This document shows, in pieces, positions 27,833-35,964 of a DNA stretch of 64,000 nt. Source of the DNA: Candidatus Aenigmatarchaeota archaeon (GTDB taxonomy: Archaea; Aenigmatarchaeota; Aenigmatarchaeia; QMZP01; QMZT01). Both the position numbers and the translations under genes were made by a program. The notes under the pieces are model-generated. The model made no database searches and was not told the origin of the DNA. It saw nothing but the letters and a program-made list of their open reading frames with translations. The first letter of the stretch is position 1. The number at the start of each line of letters is the position of its first letter. Location of the stretch: positions 1 through 64,000 of the forward strand of contig JAFGCI010000002.1 in NCBI GenBank assembly GCA_016932735.1, written 5' to 3'.

Positions 27833-28669
27833 TTATTCATATCTTTCCAGCAAAACCAGTTTTCCTTCAGAATCTCTCATATAGAAAGTATCACCGCCGT
27901 TATTCCAGATTGGGCTTCCTTTCTTGTCTTCTTTTGACCAGTATAATTCATGTTCTGTTTCTTTCCCGCCTCCGGAATGTAGAGTGAATGATTCTCCTGC
28001 ACCGAGGATTAATTCCCTGAATGTATACATGTTTGTCGCATCATCCTTTATTGTCCATCTTGTCATGTTTATCGGAGCATCGCATAGGTTCCTGATGGCC
28101 ACGTATTCTTCATTCGGATAATCCCTTTCATCGCCGTCCGGATTATAGACGAATCCGGTGATGTTAAAACAGTTGAAATAATAGGAATTATCCCAGAGTC
28201 CCGTCCTGTTTTCATTCGCAAATGTTTCCGCATATTTTAGCTCCTTTTCGTACCGGTCATTCGGAGGGACAATGTAAAGTGTCGCTAATCCCTCTTTTAT
28301 CAGGAGTTCGTTGACAAATATTCCGTCAACGAAGACGTACCTTAGGAGGCGGTCATACTGGTCGGTCTGGTCGAAATCTGTTTCGAGCGTCACGTTCTTT
28401 CCCTCGACAAGCTCCCTGAGCCTTTCTCTCGCTTCCTCGTATAGTTCCTGGTTCTTCTCCGGAGTGTTTATCCCGAGAAGCCTCACCCTTTCATCCGTAT
28501 CCAGTATTATGGTATCGCCGTCCACTATTCCTGTTACGAATGCATGTTCTGCCTTGTAGAAAATACTCTTGTCGGGAATTTCTGAAGGTTCGTTGGAGAC
28601 GCATCCTGAAATGAGGAAAAAGATTACAAATAAAACCAAAAGAAATATTGCATGTCTGAGCATAACCAT
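27833..28669 (-). CDS. Secreted lipoprotein nuclease: thermonuclease (SNase) plus lamin-tail domain
   Basis: 278 residues from the ATG at 28669, about 20 bases after a TTTAAATAGG element; the ATG at 28663 is equally possible. A hydrophobic signal ends in FLISGC, a lipobox. The SNase domain (about 45-165) has GIVDGDTIILD, RVRLLGINTPE, and YDRLLRYVFVDG with the Asp, Arg and Glu positions of the active site. The C-terminal half is a lamin-tail beta-sandwich (EEYVAIRNLC to YMRDSEGKLV). It is probably a cell-surface DNA/RNA nuclease for nucleotide scavenging. Confidence 0.92.
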   Translation of the reverse strand: MVMLRHAIFLLVLFVIFFLISGCVSNEPSEIPDKSIFYKAEHAFVTGIVDGDTIILDTDERVRLLGINTPEKNQELYEEARERLRELVEGKNVTLETDFDQTDQYDRLLRYVFVDGIFVNELLIKEGLATLYIVPPNDRYEKELKYAETFANENRTGLWDNSYYFNCFNITGFVYNPDGDERDYPNEEYVAIRNLCDAPINMTRWTIKDDATNMYTFRELILGAGESFTLHSGGGKETEHELYWSKEDKKGSPIWNNGGDTFYMRDSEGKLVLLERYE

Positions 28670-28718
28670 ATTTGATTTCCTATTTAAAAAACGAAGACAA
28701 ATATTCATACATTGGTGT

Positions 28719-28804
28719 TATGCCTCATGTAGTAGTGTATGAGGACGTCCGAAAGTATGCCCCCATGAATTTATTTCATGGGGTTGTCCAATATATGGTG
28801 ATTC
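28719..28804 (+). other. Structured leader or IS200/IS605-end-like element before the coiled-coil gene
   Basis: It contains a perfect 9-bp hairpin, CCCCATGAA/TTCATGGGG with a TTTAT loop (28761-28783), and an upstream CCTCAT/ATGAGG pair. Hairpins of this form are found at ends of IS200/IS605 elements, but no transposase gene is nearby. A 32-codon ORF beginning at 28719 runs through it and ends inside the next gene. Its nature is open. Confidence 0.4.
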
Positions 28805-29428
28805 ATGATGGATTTTAAGAAGTATATTAAGAAAAAATTCGGAAAGGACATATTCTCAATAAGCGAGGAGAATATCATTGAGGAAAGAGTCCGTATTGAG
28901 AAGGAAATAGAGAACATCTCCACTGATATAAAGAACATACAAAAGACAATAGAAAGGCTGATGATTGAATCCAAAGGCCAGCCGAAGGCATTAAAGCTTC
29001 TTAATATCCAGAAAATCAAGGCGCTGAAGGTCGAGTCGAACACTAAACAGCAACATGCAATGAATTTCATCAAGAAGATGGAACTACTTTATCTTGTCGA
29101 GGCCATGAAAGAGGACGAAAAGATAGATGAGAAGTCTGAACTTGTCCAGAAGATAATCAACTCCGATATGGATAAAATCAATGAGATACTGATGGATACC
29201 AGCATCCAGAAATCGCTTGAAGATGGCAAGATAGACAACGTCAAAGAGAAGCTTGAGAAGACCTTCGGCAAGGAAGCGAACGTCATCGACTCTGAGACGC
29301 AGGAGCTCATGAACGCCATTGAGGATCTTGAGAATGTCGACATGGATACAGCCCTTCACATGGCTAAGGAGAAGGCGAAGGAGCTTTCAGGCGAGAAAAA
29401 GAGGCTCGAGGACGAGGATAAAGAGTGA
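28805..29428 (+). CDS. Coiled-coil protein, possibly ESCRT-III (Snf7)-like in layout
   Basis: 207 residues; GGTGAT lies just before, and the second ATG (28808) may be the true start. Basic N terminus (FKKYIKKKFGKD), long helices with heptads (about 20-100), then shorter helices turning acidic (ETQELMNAIEDLENVDMD), and a charged tail. The basic-to-acidic order, length and MDKINEILMD segment recall Snf7/CdvB proteins, but no family motif is certain. No ATPase (Vps4-like) is near. Confidence 0.7.
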   Translation: MMDFKKYIKKKFGKDIFSISEENIIEERVRIEKEIENISTDIKNIQKTIERLMIESKGQPKALKLLNIQKIKALKVESNTKQQHAMNFIKKMELLYLVEAMKEDEKIDEKSELVQKIINSDMDKINEILMDTSIQKSLEDGKIDNVKEKLEKTFGKEANVIDSETQELMNAIEDLENVDMDTALHMAKEKAKELSGEKKRLEDEDKE

Positions 29429-29491
29429 TTCTCTTTCATTCTCTATCAGAGAGTGGATAAATTTATATTATTTTCTTTTATTCCAAATTCT

Positions 29492-29782
29492 ATGGGCGTA
29501 GAAAATTATCACCCGGGAATATCTCAGGCGGAGATTGATAATTCCAAATCTGAGATAGAGATAGTGCCGCTGTCCAGATATCTGGGATGGCTTCCTTTAG
29601 GAAAAGTCAGGGTCAGATGCGGTGGAAACAACGGACAAGTATGTGGTCATGAATACAAACGTCTTCTTAGAAACGATTTGCCCAAAGACCAGAGAAGACA
29701 GGGCCTTTATGGGCAGATTCTCGTCTGCCCTGAATGTGGCCACAGGGATGAAATGGCTTATTGGAAAAAGAAATCAATTTAA
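29492..29782 (+). CDS. Small zinc-ribbon-like protein, unknown function
   Basis: 96 residues from the ATG at 29492, which lies about 25 bases after a TTTATATTATTTT element (leaderless). Cysteines RCGG, VCGHEY and CPECGH give four possible zinc ligands; the last pair is a typical zinc knuckle. It could be a nucleic-acid-binding protein. One base separates its stop from that of the convergent ORF. Confidence 0.65.
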   Translation: MGVENYHPGISQAEIDNSKSEIEIVPLSRYLGWLPLGKVRVRCGGNNGQVCGHEYKRLLRNDLPKDQRRQGLYGQILVCPECGHRDEMAYWKKKSI

Positions 29783-30070
29783 TCAGTTTCTTACAAATGT
29801 ATAGCCTGTTATCTGGCCTCTTCTGTATAATGGGAATATTCTTCCGGCCAGCGGTAAATCTTTAACAAGGTGACCGCTATAATCTATAACTTGAACTGAG
29901 CACACAGAGCCTAAATCAGCTTTAAAAACACCCACTCCTCCTCCCAGAAGTGGAGCCAATATCCTTTGCGAAGGCATTTTATATGCATTCGATACCGGCA
30001 GATCTCCTGTTGGATATTGACAGCCGACTTTGCCTGTGACGCTTGTTTTCATAGTTTTCTTGCTACTCAT
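29783..30070 (-). CDS. Small protein of unknown function
   Basis: 95 residues; soluble and beta-rich by composition, with a Gly-rich LLGGGVGVF segment and a basic start. No family recognised. It converges on the zinc-ribbon gene. Confidence 0.5.
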   Translation of the reverse strand: MSSKKTMKTSVTGKVGCQYPTGDLPVSNAYKMPSQRILAPLLGGGVGVFKADLGSVCSVQVIDYSGHLVKDLPLAGRIFPLYRRGQITGYTFVRN

Positions 30071-30158
30071 AGGAAAAATTGACGAATCAAAGTAATTTAA
30101 GCTTTACCTTATCCATGTTTGAAACCTTAATAATAGGCTCTTCAAATAGAATAAAGTT

Positions 30159-30494
30159 ATGCATTTCGGCCTTCATCATCTGAATATAAGAAAAAGGATA
30201 CACTCATGGCACGACCCTTATCCGCACCCGGACAAGGCAATAAGAGCTCTGGATAAAATAGTCGTCACAGGAGCGCTGCTCGGGCCGCTTGTGAACATTC
30301 CGCAGCTTCTGCAGATATATACGACCCAGAATGCAGGAGGCTTGTCACTTTTCACTTGGTCATCCTATATTTTCTTCAACATCATCTGGCTGATTTATGG
30401 CGTCATACATAAATCGAGGCTCATACTGGTCTGCTATTCGATGTGGGCAGTGATGAATGCGATAACTGTTATCGGAATACTTCTCTTCTCATGA
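30159..30494 (+). CDS. SemiSWEET/PQ-loop membrane protein
   Basis: 111 residues. Three membrane helices with the PQ-loop signature GPLVNIPQLLQIYTTQNAGG and the following FFNIIWLIYGVIH segment. SemiSWEETs dimerise to move small sugars across the membrane down their gradient. A His-rich cytoplasmic lead of about 35 residues precedes the first helix, longer than usual. Confidence 0.85.
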   Translation: MHFGLHHLNIRKRIHSWHDPYPHPDKAIRALDKIVVTGALLGPLVNIPQLLQIYTTQNAGGLSLFTWSSYIFFNIIWLIYGVIHKSRLILVCYSMWAVMNAITVIGILLFS

Positions 30495-30572
30495 ATCCGT
30501 AAGAAATAAAAATCCTGGAATCCAAACTAGGGCAGGGTTTCAATTACCTCGTTAAGAGAGATAAAAAGATAC

Positions 30573-30782
30573 ATGAGAAAAGTTACGGATTATAGATCGT
30601 ACGAAGCCATGGGTTCCAGAGTGGATTCGCTTTTTGAGCAGTACAAGACCGAACAAGGTTTTTTTGCAGACATTAAGAAAATGCTCACTCCGCGTTTTGT
30701 GGAATACGCCAGTCTCCATGATTCATGGACAGAACAGACAGGAGACATAATTATCCGCTCGATTCCGGAAAGGAGGAAATAA
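30573..30782 (+). CDS. Small protein of unknown function
   Basis: 69 residues, helical, charged, no membrane helix or metal motif. It starts 78 bases after the SemiSWEET gene on the same strand. No family recognised. Confidence 0.45.
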   Translation: MRKVTDYRSYEAMGSRVDSLFEQYKTEQGFFADIKKMLTPRFVEYASLHDSWTEQTGDIIIRSIPERRK

Positions 30783-30813
30783 AACAGAACCCGTCGGCAG
30801 CAAAGAGGGGTAT

Positions 30814-32094
30814 CTATTTATATGCAATCTCGCCGGACGAATACTCGCTCTTTCCGCCATACTCGCTCTTTGTACCGTATTCGCCGCTCGAGAACCGGAC
30901 CTGAGGAATTGCCGAATAGCCTGTTCCCATATTCTCTGCATCGTCTAACTCTTCTTTTGCAATAATCGTCTGGACTTCAAACCTGTTCTTGTCGATGACC
31001 TTTTCGTTTGAGGGCGCTCCGCTTGTACGGAAGTTCCATAATTGTTTTCCAGTCGTCGGGTCTATACGGTACATTCTGCAGTTCCATGAGCCTGCAAAAA
31101 GTTTTTCGTCAGTTATAACAGGACCTACCCAAGACGGACCGTCTGTGCTAAAGGTCCATAATATTTCTCCCTCTTTATTAATGCAGTATATCTTTCCCGG
31201 TCCGTAATCATCGGTGCCGCCGCCAACATAAATATTTCCATCTAAAATTTCAACGTTGCTTGCGTGCATATGGACTTCGGTTTTAATTTCTCTTATAATG
31301 CGACCATCCCTCAAATCTATTTCATAGAAAACGTTGCTGTTTCTTGTACCGATATAAAGGACGCCGTTTTCGGTCTTTCCTCCCTGAAGCATCCCCCCGC
31401 TGAGCTGGGCTCTCCATATCTGCTTCCCTGTGAACCTGTCTGCACAATAGACATTGAAGTCCCATGAGCCGAATATCACAGAATTATCATGTAAATTAAC
31501 AGGTGGAAGATTTGCAACAGCTCCTCCTGTAGTGAATCTCCATGATTCCTTTCCTGTCTCAATGTTGATGCAATACATGTTGCAGTCATAGCTGCCTATA
31601 TATGTTAGATTGTCTCTTATGGCGGGTGTGGAAAGTATCTCGTCTCCTGTCCTGAATCTCCAGAGTTCATGGCCTTCGTGATTAAGACAGTACACATAAC
31701 CATCCCTGGACCCGAATATTATTCTCTCTTTAGTTACTGCGGTCCCGGAAACAACCTTCCCTCCGGTCTTGTATCTCCACAACATTTTTCCTGTTTCCTT
31801 CTCTATGCAGTAAATGTAGCTGTCATAAGAACCGAAAAGAATCATTCCTCCATAAACAGACGGTGTTGCATTCCCCATGCATCCCCCGGTTTCAAATCTC
31901 CACAACTCCTTTCCACTCTCTGTATCAAGTGCATAAAAAATGCTGTTATCGCATCCGAAATAAAGTATCTTCCCGTCAGAAGCGGGAATGCATGCAACTG
32001 TTCCGCCAGGCGTGTGATCCCATCTCAGGCCGTCCGTCTTCTCGCGGACTCCCAGATCGCGGATTTCTATATTGAAATCGTCAAAATTCATCAT
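30814..32094 (-). CDS. Cytoplasmic PQQ-binding-like beta-propeller protein
   Basis: 426 residues, no signal peptide. About eight blades with the repeat GKELWRFxTGG...YIYCIExETGK fill residues 25-370. The tail after 385 is low-complexity with three GxxSEYG/S-type repeats. PQQ-like propellers without catalytic residues mostly serve as binding scaffolds. The gene starts six bases after the upstream secreted-protein gene, so the two form an operon. The target is unknown. Confidence 0.85.
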   Translation of the reverse strand: MMNFDDFNIEIRDLGVREKTDGLRWDHTPGGTVACIPASDGKILYFGCDNSIFYALDTESGKELWRFETGGCMGNATPSVYGGMILFGSYDSYIYCIEKETGKMLWRYKTGGKVVSGTAVTKERIIFGSRDGYVYCLNHEGHELWRFRTGDEILSTPAIRDNLTYIGSYDCNMYCINIETGKESWRFTTGGAVANLPPVNLHDNSVIFGSWDFNVYCADRFTGKQIWRAQLSGGMLQGGKTENGVLYIGTRNSNVFYEIDLRDGRIIREIKTEVHMHASNVEILDGNIYVGGGTDDYGPGKIYCINKEGEILWTFSTDGPSWVGPVITDEKLFAGSWNCRMYRIDPTTGKQLWNFRTSGAPSNEKVIDKNRFEVQTIIAKEELDDAENMGTGYSAIPQVRFSSGEYGTKSEYGGKSEYSSGEIAYK

Positions 32095-32099
32095 TAACC

Positions 32100-32576
32100 T
32101 CAGTTTTTGGCAATAACTGAGTAAATTAAGGCAGAAAGAATGATAAATAGCGCAGGCAACAGGTGTCCCATCTCGCTGAATTCGGGAGAGGGGGTCACTA
32201 TGACCTCAATAACATTAGGTTGATTACCTTCTGTCGTCAGCCACAACTGGTGTTCTCCCGTATTCGAAGGCGAGAATATGGCTTTGTATATCTTTTTTTC
32301 CTGAGGGAGGAGGGTTATATCCAGGACTGAAGAACCGCTCTCTTCAAAGAATATGTTCCCTCCGGCTGTGGATATCCACGTTAATTCCAGTTGCTGAGGC
32401 GAAGTGGTCTGTAATGTGTTCTCTGCGGTTATATAAATCTCAGTATTTCTCCCGATAACTGCGCTTATGCCGCACTCTCCTGATATATAGCAGTCCCTGA
32501 AAACCGCCGCTTCCGATACGCAGGGCAATGCTATCATAAGGGCGAAAATCATGAATGCCATATATCTGGTTTCCAT
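32100..32576 (-). CDS. Secreted or membrane-anchored small surface protein with PEF-like C-terminal anchor
   Basis: 158 residues. Signal peptide (about 1-23, ending SEAA), a beta-sandwich with one close Cys pair (DCYISGEC), then TPSPEF followed by a hydrophobic helix and a short KN end. PEF plus helix plus basic end resembles the archaeosortase sorting signals (PEF-CTERM), though weakly. No sortase is in the window. It is first in an operon with the propeller gene. Confidence 0.7.
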   Translation of the reverse strand: METRYMAFMIFALMIALPCVSEAAVFRDCYISGECGISAVIGRNTEIYITAENTLQTTSPQQLELTWISTAGGNIFFEESGSSVLDITLLPQEKKIYKAIFSPSNTGEHQLWLTTEGNQPNVIEVIVTPSPEFSEMGHLLPALFIILSALIYSVIAKN

Positions 32577-32663
32577 GATAAATGATTGGATTTGTCCTCT
32601 TAAATAAGGTTTTCCGGCCGTTTTAGCAATAAATTTATATTTCGTTCCGCCTTTCTATTTTCT

Positions 32664-33257
32664 ATGGATACAGTGGATCTGAAGTCGAAAATAAGAGCAG
32701 TGCCGGATTTCCCGAAAAAGGGTATTTTGTTTTATGATATCACGACCTTATTGCAGGACCCGGAATATTTCGCCTATGCAATCAAAGGTATGATTGGCAT
32801 GTGCAAGGACAAAAAGATAGATGTTATAGCGGCGGCGGAGAGCCGCGGATTCATTTTCGGATCGATAATCGCCCATGAGATGAAACTGCCTTTCGTGCCT
32901 CTGAGAAAGCCGGGAAAACTGCCTTACAGGAAACTAAAGACTATGGAATATGATAAAGAATACGGTCAGGACGGTCTCGAAATACATGAAGATGCTCTCA
33001 AAAAGGGAGACAAGGTAATGCTTGTTGACGACCTTCTTGCAACAGGAGGAACAATGAAGGCCGTGGCCGAGCTCGTTGAAAGGATGGGCGGAGAGATTGT
33101 AGGGATGACATTCCTTATCGAACTCGGGTTCCTCGGCGGCAGGAAGAAGCTCGACAGATACAATATATGCAGCCTTATGAATTTTGAAAACGAGGAATGG
33201 GACCCAGAGAATAAGGAGCCAAAAGAGGATTTCTCGAGTCCAGATATAACCAATTGA
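32664..33257 (+). CDS. apt: Adenine phosphoribosyltransferase
   Basis: 197 residues. It has the APT N terminus (IRAVPDFPKKGILFYDITTLL), the AAESRGFIFG loop, and the PRPP motif VMLVDDLLATGGT. It salvages adenine to AMP. The usual length is about 170-180; the extra 20 residues are an acidic C-terminal tail. No Shine-Dalgarno; a TTTATATTTCG element precedes the start by about 25 bases. Confidence 0.95.
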   Translation: MDTVDLKSKIRAVPDFPKKGILFYDITTLLQDPEYFAYAIKGMIGMCKDKKIDVIAAAESRGFIFGSIIAHEMKLPFVPLRKPGKLPYRKLKTMEYDKEYGQDGLEIHEDALKKGDKVMLVDDLLATGGTMKAVAELVERMGGEIVGMTFLIELGFLGGRKKLDRYNICSLMNFENEEWDPENKEPKEDFSSPDITN

Positions 33258-33277
33258 GCAGGTCGTGCTTTATTAAT

Positions 33278-33321
33278 TATAGTGGATGACATAATAAAAC
33301 AGAACCCAGTCATTCACTATA
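33278..33321. other. 13-bp hairpin between apt and serS
   Basis: Arms 33278-33290 and 33309-33321 pair over 13 positions (12 Watson-Crick plus one G-U in RNA) around an 18-base loop. It sits 21 bases after the apt stop, so it may end the apt transcript or belong to the serS leader. Confidence 0.55.
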
Positions 33322-33324
33322 TCT

Positions 33325-33355
33325 TCCTGACTTTTTCAATTTTATTATGTCAGGA
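33325..33355. other. Second hairpin between apt and serS
   Basis: Perfect 7-bp inverted repeat TCCTGAC/GTCAGGA around a 17-base T-rich loop, three bases after the first hairpin and about 50 bases before the serS start. A TATTTAAAAC element follows it. Confidence 0.5.
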
Positions 33356-33405
33356 ACTATATTTAAAACAAAATCCTCATTTATCTTTACATAACTGGTG
33401 GGTAT

Positions 33406-34671
33406 ATGCTTGACATAAAGCTTTTCAGAGATGATTTAGAAGCTGTTATAAAATCTGAGAAGAAGAGGGGCAGGGACGGAGATAATGCCAGAAAGGTTCT
33501 TGAATTCGATGAAAAATGGAGGGCTGCCGTCAGGAAGGGCGACGAGCTCCGTCAGAAAAGGAACGAGGCGAGCAAAAAGGTTGCTTTGGCAAAAGACCCC
33601 AATGAAAGGGAGAAGCTGATAACAGAGACAAAGGCAGTCAATGATGAGATTGGCAGGAATGATAATGATATAGCCGATTTCCTGAAGAAAAGAGATGAAT
33701 ATCGTTACAAAGTAGGCAATATTCTTTTGGAGGATGTGCCGATAGGAAACGAAGAAAAAAATCAGGTTATCAGGACATTCGGAAAGAAACCGGGTTTTGA
33801 TTTCGAACCAAAGGCTCATGTGGATTTAACCAGAGATTTGGATTTAGCAGAACTCGACAAAGCCGCTGAGATTTCCGGTGCAAGATTCTATTACCTGAAG
33901 AATGAGATGGTTATCCTCCATATGGCCCTGATAAGATATGCACTGGATGAGCTTATGAAAAAGGGATATAATGTAATGCTCACCCCATTCATGGTCAAAA
34001 GACCTGTTATAGAAGCCGCAGCTGAACTTGCCGATTTCGAGCAGCAGCTATACAAAGTTGATGATGATATGTTCCTGATTGCAACATCAGAGCAGACCTT
34101 GGCGGCATTGCACATGAATGAAGCAATCCAGGAGAACGACCTTCCAAAAGTTTATGGCGGCTTCTCGACATGCTTCAGGAAAGAAGCAGGTTCTCATGGC
34201 AAGGACACCAAAGGCGTCTTCCGTGTCCACCAGTTCGACAAGGTCGAGCAGTATGTTTTCTGTTCTCCGGAAGAAAGCGGTAAGTGGTTTGATAAGATGA
34301 TTTCAGTTTCGGAAGAGCTTATGAAAGGGCTCAAACTTCATTATCAGGTCGTCAGCATAGCTTCCCAGGAGATGAATGATAACGCGGCCAAGAAATATGA
34401 CATAGAAGTCTGGATGCCTTCGCAGAACCAGTACAGGGAAATGGTTTCGTGTTCCAACTGCACCGACTACCAGGCACGGAAGCTCAATGTCAGGATAATC
34501 ATGAATAAGGGTGGCCGTGAAATCCTTCACACGCTCAATTCGACTGCACTTGCTATGCCGCGACTCATAACTGCGATTCTTGAGAATTGCCAGAAGAAAG
34601 ACGGGTCAGTTAAAATTCCTGAAGTTCTGTGGAAGTATACAGGATTCAAAGAAATGAAACAGAAGAAGTAG
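33406..34671 (+). CDS. serS: Seryl-tRNA synthetase (class II, common form)
   Basis: 421 residues. An N-terminal coiled-coil arm (about 25-105) reads tRNA-Ser. The class II core has motif 2 TCFRKEAGSHGKDTKG and motif 3 LNSTALAMPRLI, with the SCSNCTDYQARK serine/metal-side segment. It is the common type, not the methanogen-type SerRS. GGTGGGT precedes the ATG. It is followed 22 bases later by ahcY. A tRNA-Ser gene lies in the same window at 49674. Confidence 0.97.
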   Translation: MLDIKLFRDDLEAVIKSEKKRGRDGDNARKVLEFDEKWRAAVRKGDELRQKRNEASKKVALAKDPNEREKLITETKAVNDEIGRNDNDIADFLKKRDEYRYKVGNILLEDVPIGNEEKNQVIRTFGKKPGFDFEPKAHVDLTRDLDLAELDKAAEISGARFYYLKNEMVILHMALIRYALDELMKKGYNVMLTPFMVKRPVIEAAAELADFEQQLYKVDDDMFLIATSEQTLAALHMNEAIQENDLPKVYGGFSTCFRKEAGSHGKDTKGVFRVHQFDKVEQYVFCSPEESGKWFDKMISVSEELMKGLKLHYQVVSIASQEMNDNAAKKYDIEVWMPSQNQYREMVSCSNCTDYQARKLNVRIIMNKGGREILHTLNSTALAMPRLITAILENCQKKDGSVKIPEVLWKYTGFKEMKQKK

Positions 34672-34693
34672 ATTATTGTTAGGAGGTAAATAA

Positions 34694-35944
34694 ATGAGCA
34701 GAATTAAAGACCCATCGCTTGCGCCGAAGGGCAGACTGAAAATAGAATGGTGCGAGGATCACATGCCGGTTCTTATGGACATCAAAAAAAGGTATGAAAA
34801 GGAAAAACCTCTTGAAGGTTTGAAAATTGGTGCATGCCTTCATATCACGAAAGAAACAGCTGTTTTATTGAAAGTCCTTAAAGCCGGCGGTGCGGAAGTT
34901 TTTGCATGCGGCTCGAATCCGTTATCGACGCAGGACGATGTCGCGGCGGCGCTTGCTAAAGACGGCATCAATGTTTACGCGTGGAGAGGCGTCAACACTA
35001 ATGAATATTATGAGTGTGTCGACGAGGTCCTTGATAATGATATTGACATCACAATGGATGACGGGGCAGACCTGACGACAAGGCTCCATACGAAAAGGAA
35101 AGAGAAACTCGAAAAGGTCATGGGCGGAACTGAAGAAACGACGACAGGTGTCATCCGTTTCCGGGCTATGGAAAAGGACGGGGCGCTGAAATATCCGGTC
35201 GTCGCTGTCAATGATTCTTATACGAAATATCTTTTTGACAACAGATACGGAACGGGGCAGTCCAGCATAGACGGCCTTCTCAGGGCGACTTCTGTGATGA
35301 TTGCGGGAACAAACTTTGTAGTCGGAGGATACGGATGGTGCTCCAGAGGCGTCGCAATGCGCGCAAAAGGAATGGGAGCAAACGTCATCGTTACTGAAGT
35401 CAATCCCGTAAGGGCTCTTGAAGCTGTTATGGACGGATTCCGCGTTATGCCCATGATCGAAGCTGTGAAAATAGCAGATGTGATCATAACAGCAACAGGC
35501 GATAAGGGCATCGTAAGAAAGGAACACTTCCAGAAGATAAAGAACGGATGCATTCTTGCGAACACCGGTCACTTTGATAATGAGATAGATCTTAAAGCGC
35601 TTGACAGCATGACGACAAATAAAAGAGAGATAAGGACGAATACTGTCGAATACACACTTCCGGACGGAAGAAAAGTTTACATACTTGCCGAGGGAAGACT
35701 GGTCAACCTAGCAGCGGCTGAAGGCCATCCGCCGGAGGTCATGGACATGAGTTTCGCCAATCAGGCTTTCGCGGCTGAGTACATCAAGAACAATGGAGAT
35801 AATCTGGAGGGAAAGGTATACACGCTTCCTCCGGAATATGATAGGGATATAGCATCCATAAAACTCAAATCCATGAACGTTCATATAGATGAATTGACCG
35901 ATGAACAGAAAGCATATCTTACCGGATGGAAAGAGGGCACATGA
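34694..35944 (+). CDS. ahcY: S-adenosylhomocysteine hydrolase
   Basis: 416 residues. It has the substrate motif ACLHITKETAVLLKVL, NDSYTKYLFDNRYGTGQS, the NAD-binding VGGYGWCSRGVAMRAKGMG, and NTGHFDNEID. It splits SAH into adenosine and homocysteine, clearing the product of methylation. AGGAGG lies before the ATG. The stop overlaps the ATGA at 35941 within the malate dehydrogenase lead region. Confidence 0.97.
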   Translation: MSRIKDPSLAPKGRLKIEWCEDHMPVLMDIKKRYEKEKPLEGLKIGACLHITKETAVLLKVLKAGGAEVFACGSNPLSTQDDVAAALAKDGINVYAWRGVNTNEYYECVDEVLDNDIDITMDDGADLTTRLHTKRKEKLEKVMGGTEETTTGVIRFRAMEKDGALKYPVVAVNDSYTKYLFDNRYGTGQSSIDGLLRATSVMIAGTNFVVGGYGWCSRGVAMRAKGMGANVIVTEVNPVRALEAVMDGFRVMPMIEAVKIADVIITATGDKGIVRKEHFQKIKNGCILANTGHFDNEIDLKALDSMTTNKREIRTNTVEYTLPDGRKVYILAEGRLVNLAAAEGHPPEVMDMSFANQAFAAEYIKNNGDNLEGKVYTLPPEYDRDIASIKLKSMNVHIDELTDEQKAYLTGWKEGT

Positions 35945-35964
35945 TACGTGTTTTTGGTGTTCTA

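Noticed and set aside
28732-28790. Hammerhead-ribozyme-like string (ATGAGGAC...GTCCGAAA)
   Set aside because: GGACGTCC is a palindrome with no loop, the CUGAUGA box is not intact, and stem III does not follow GAAA.
34922-35572. 216-codon minus-strand ORF antisense to ahcY
   Set aside because: No recognisable domain and fully inside a clear essential gene.
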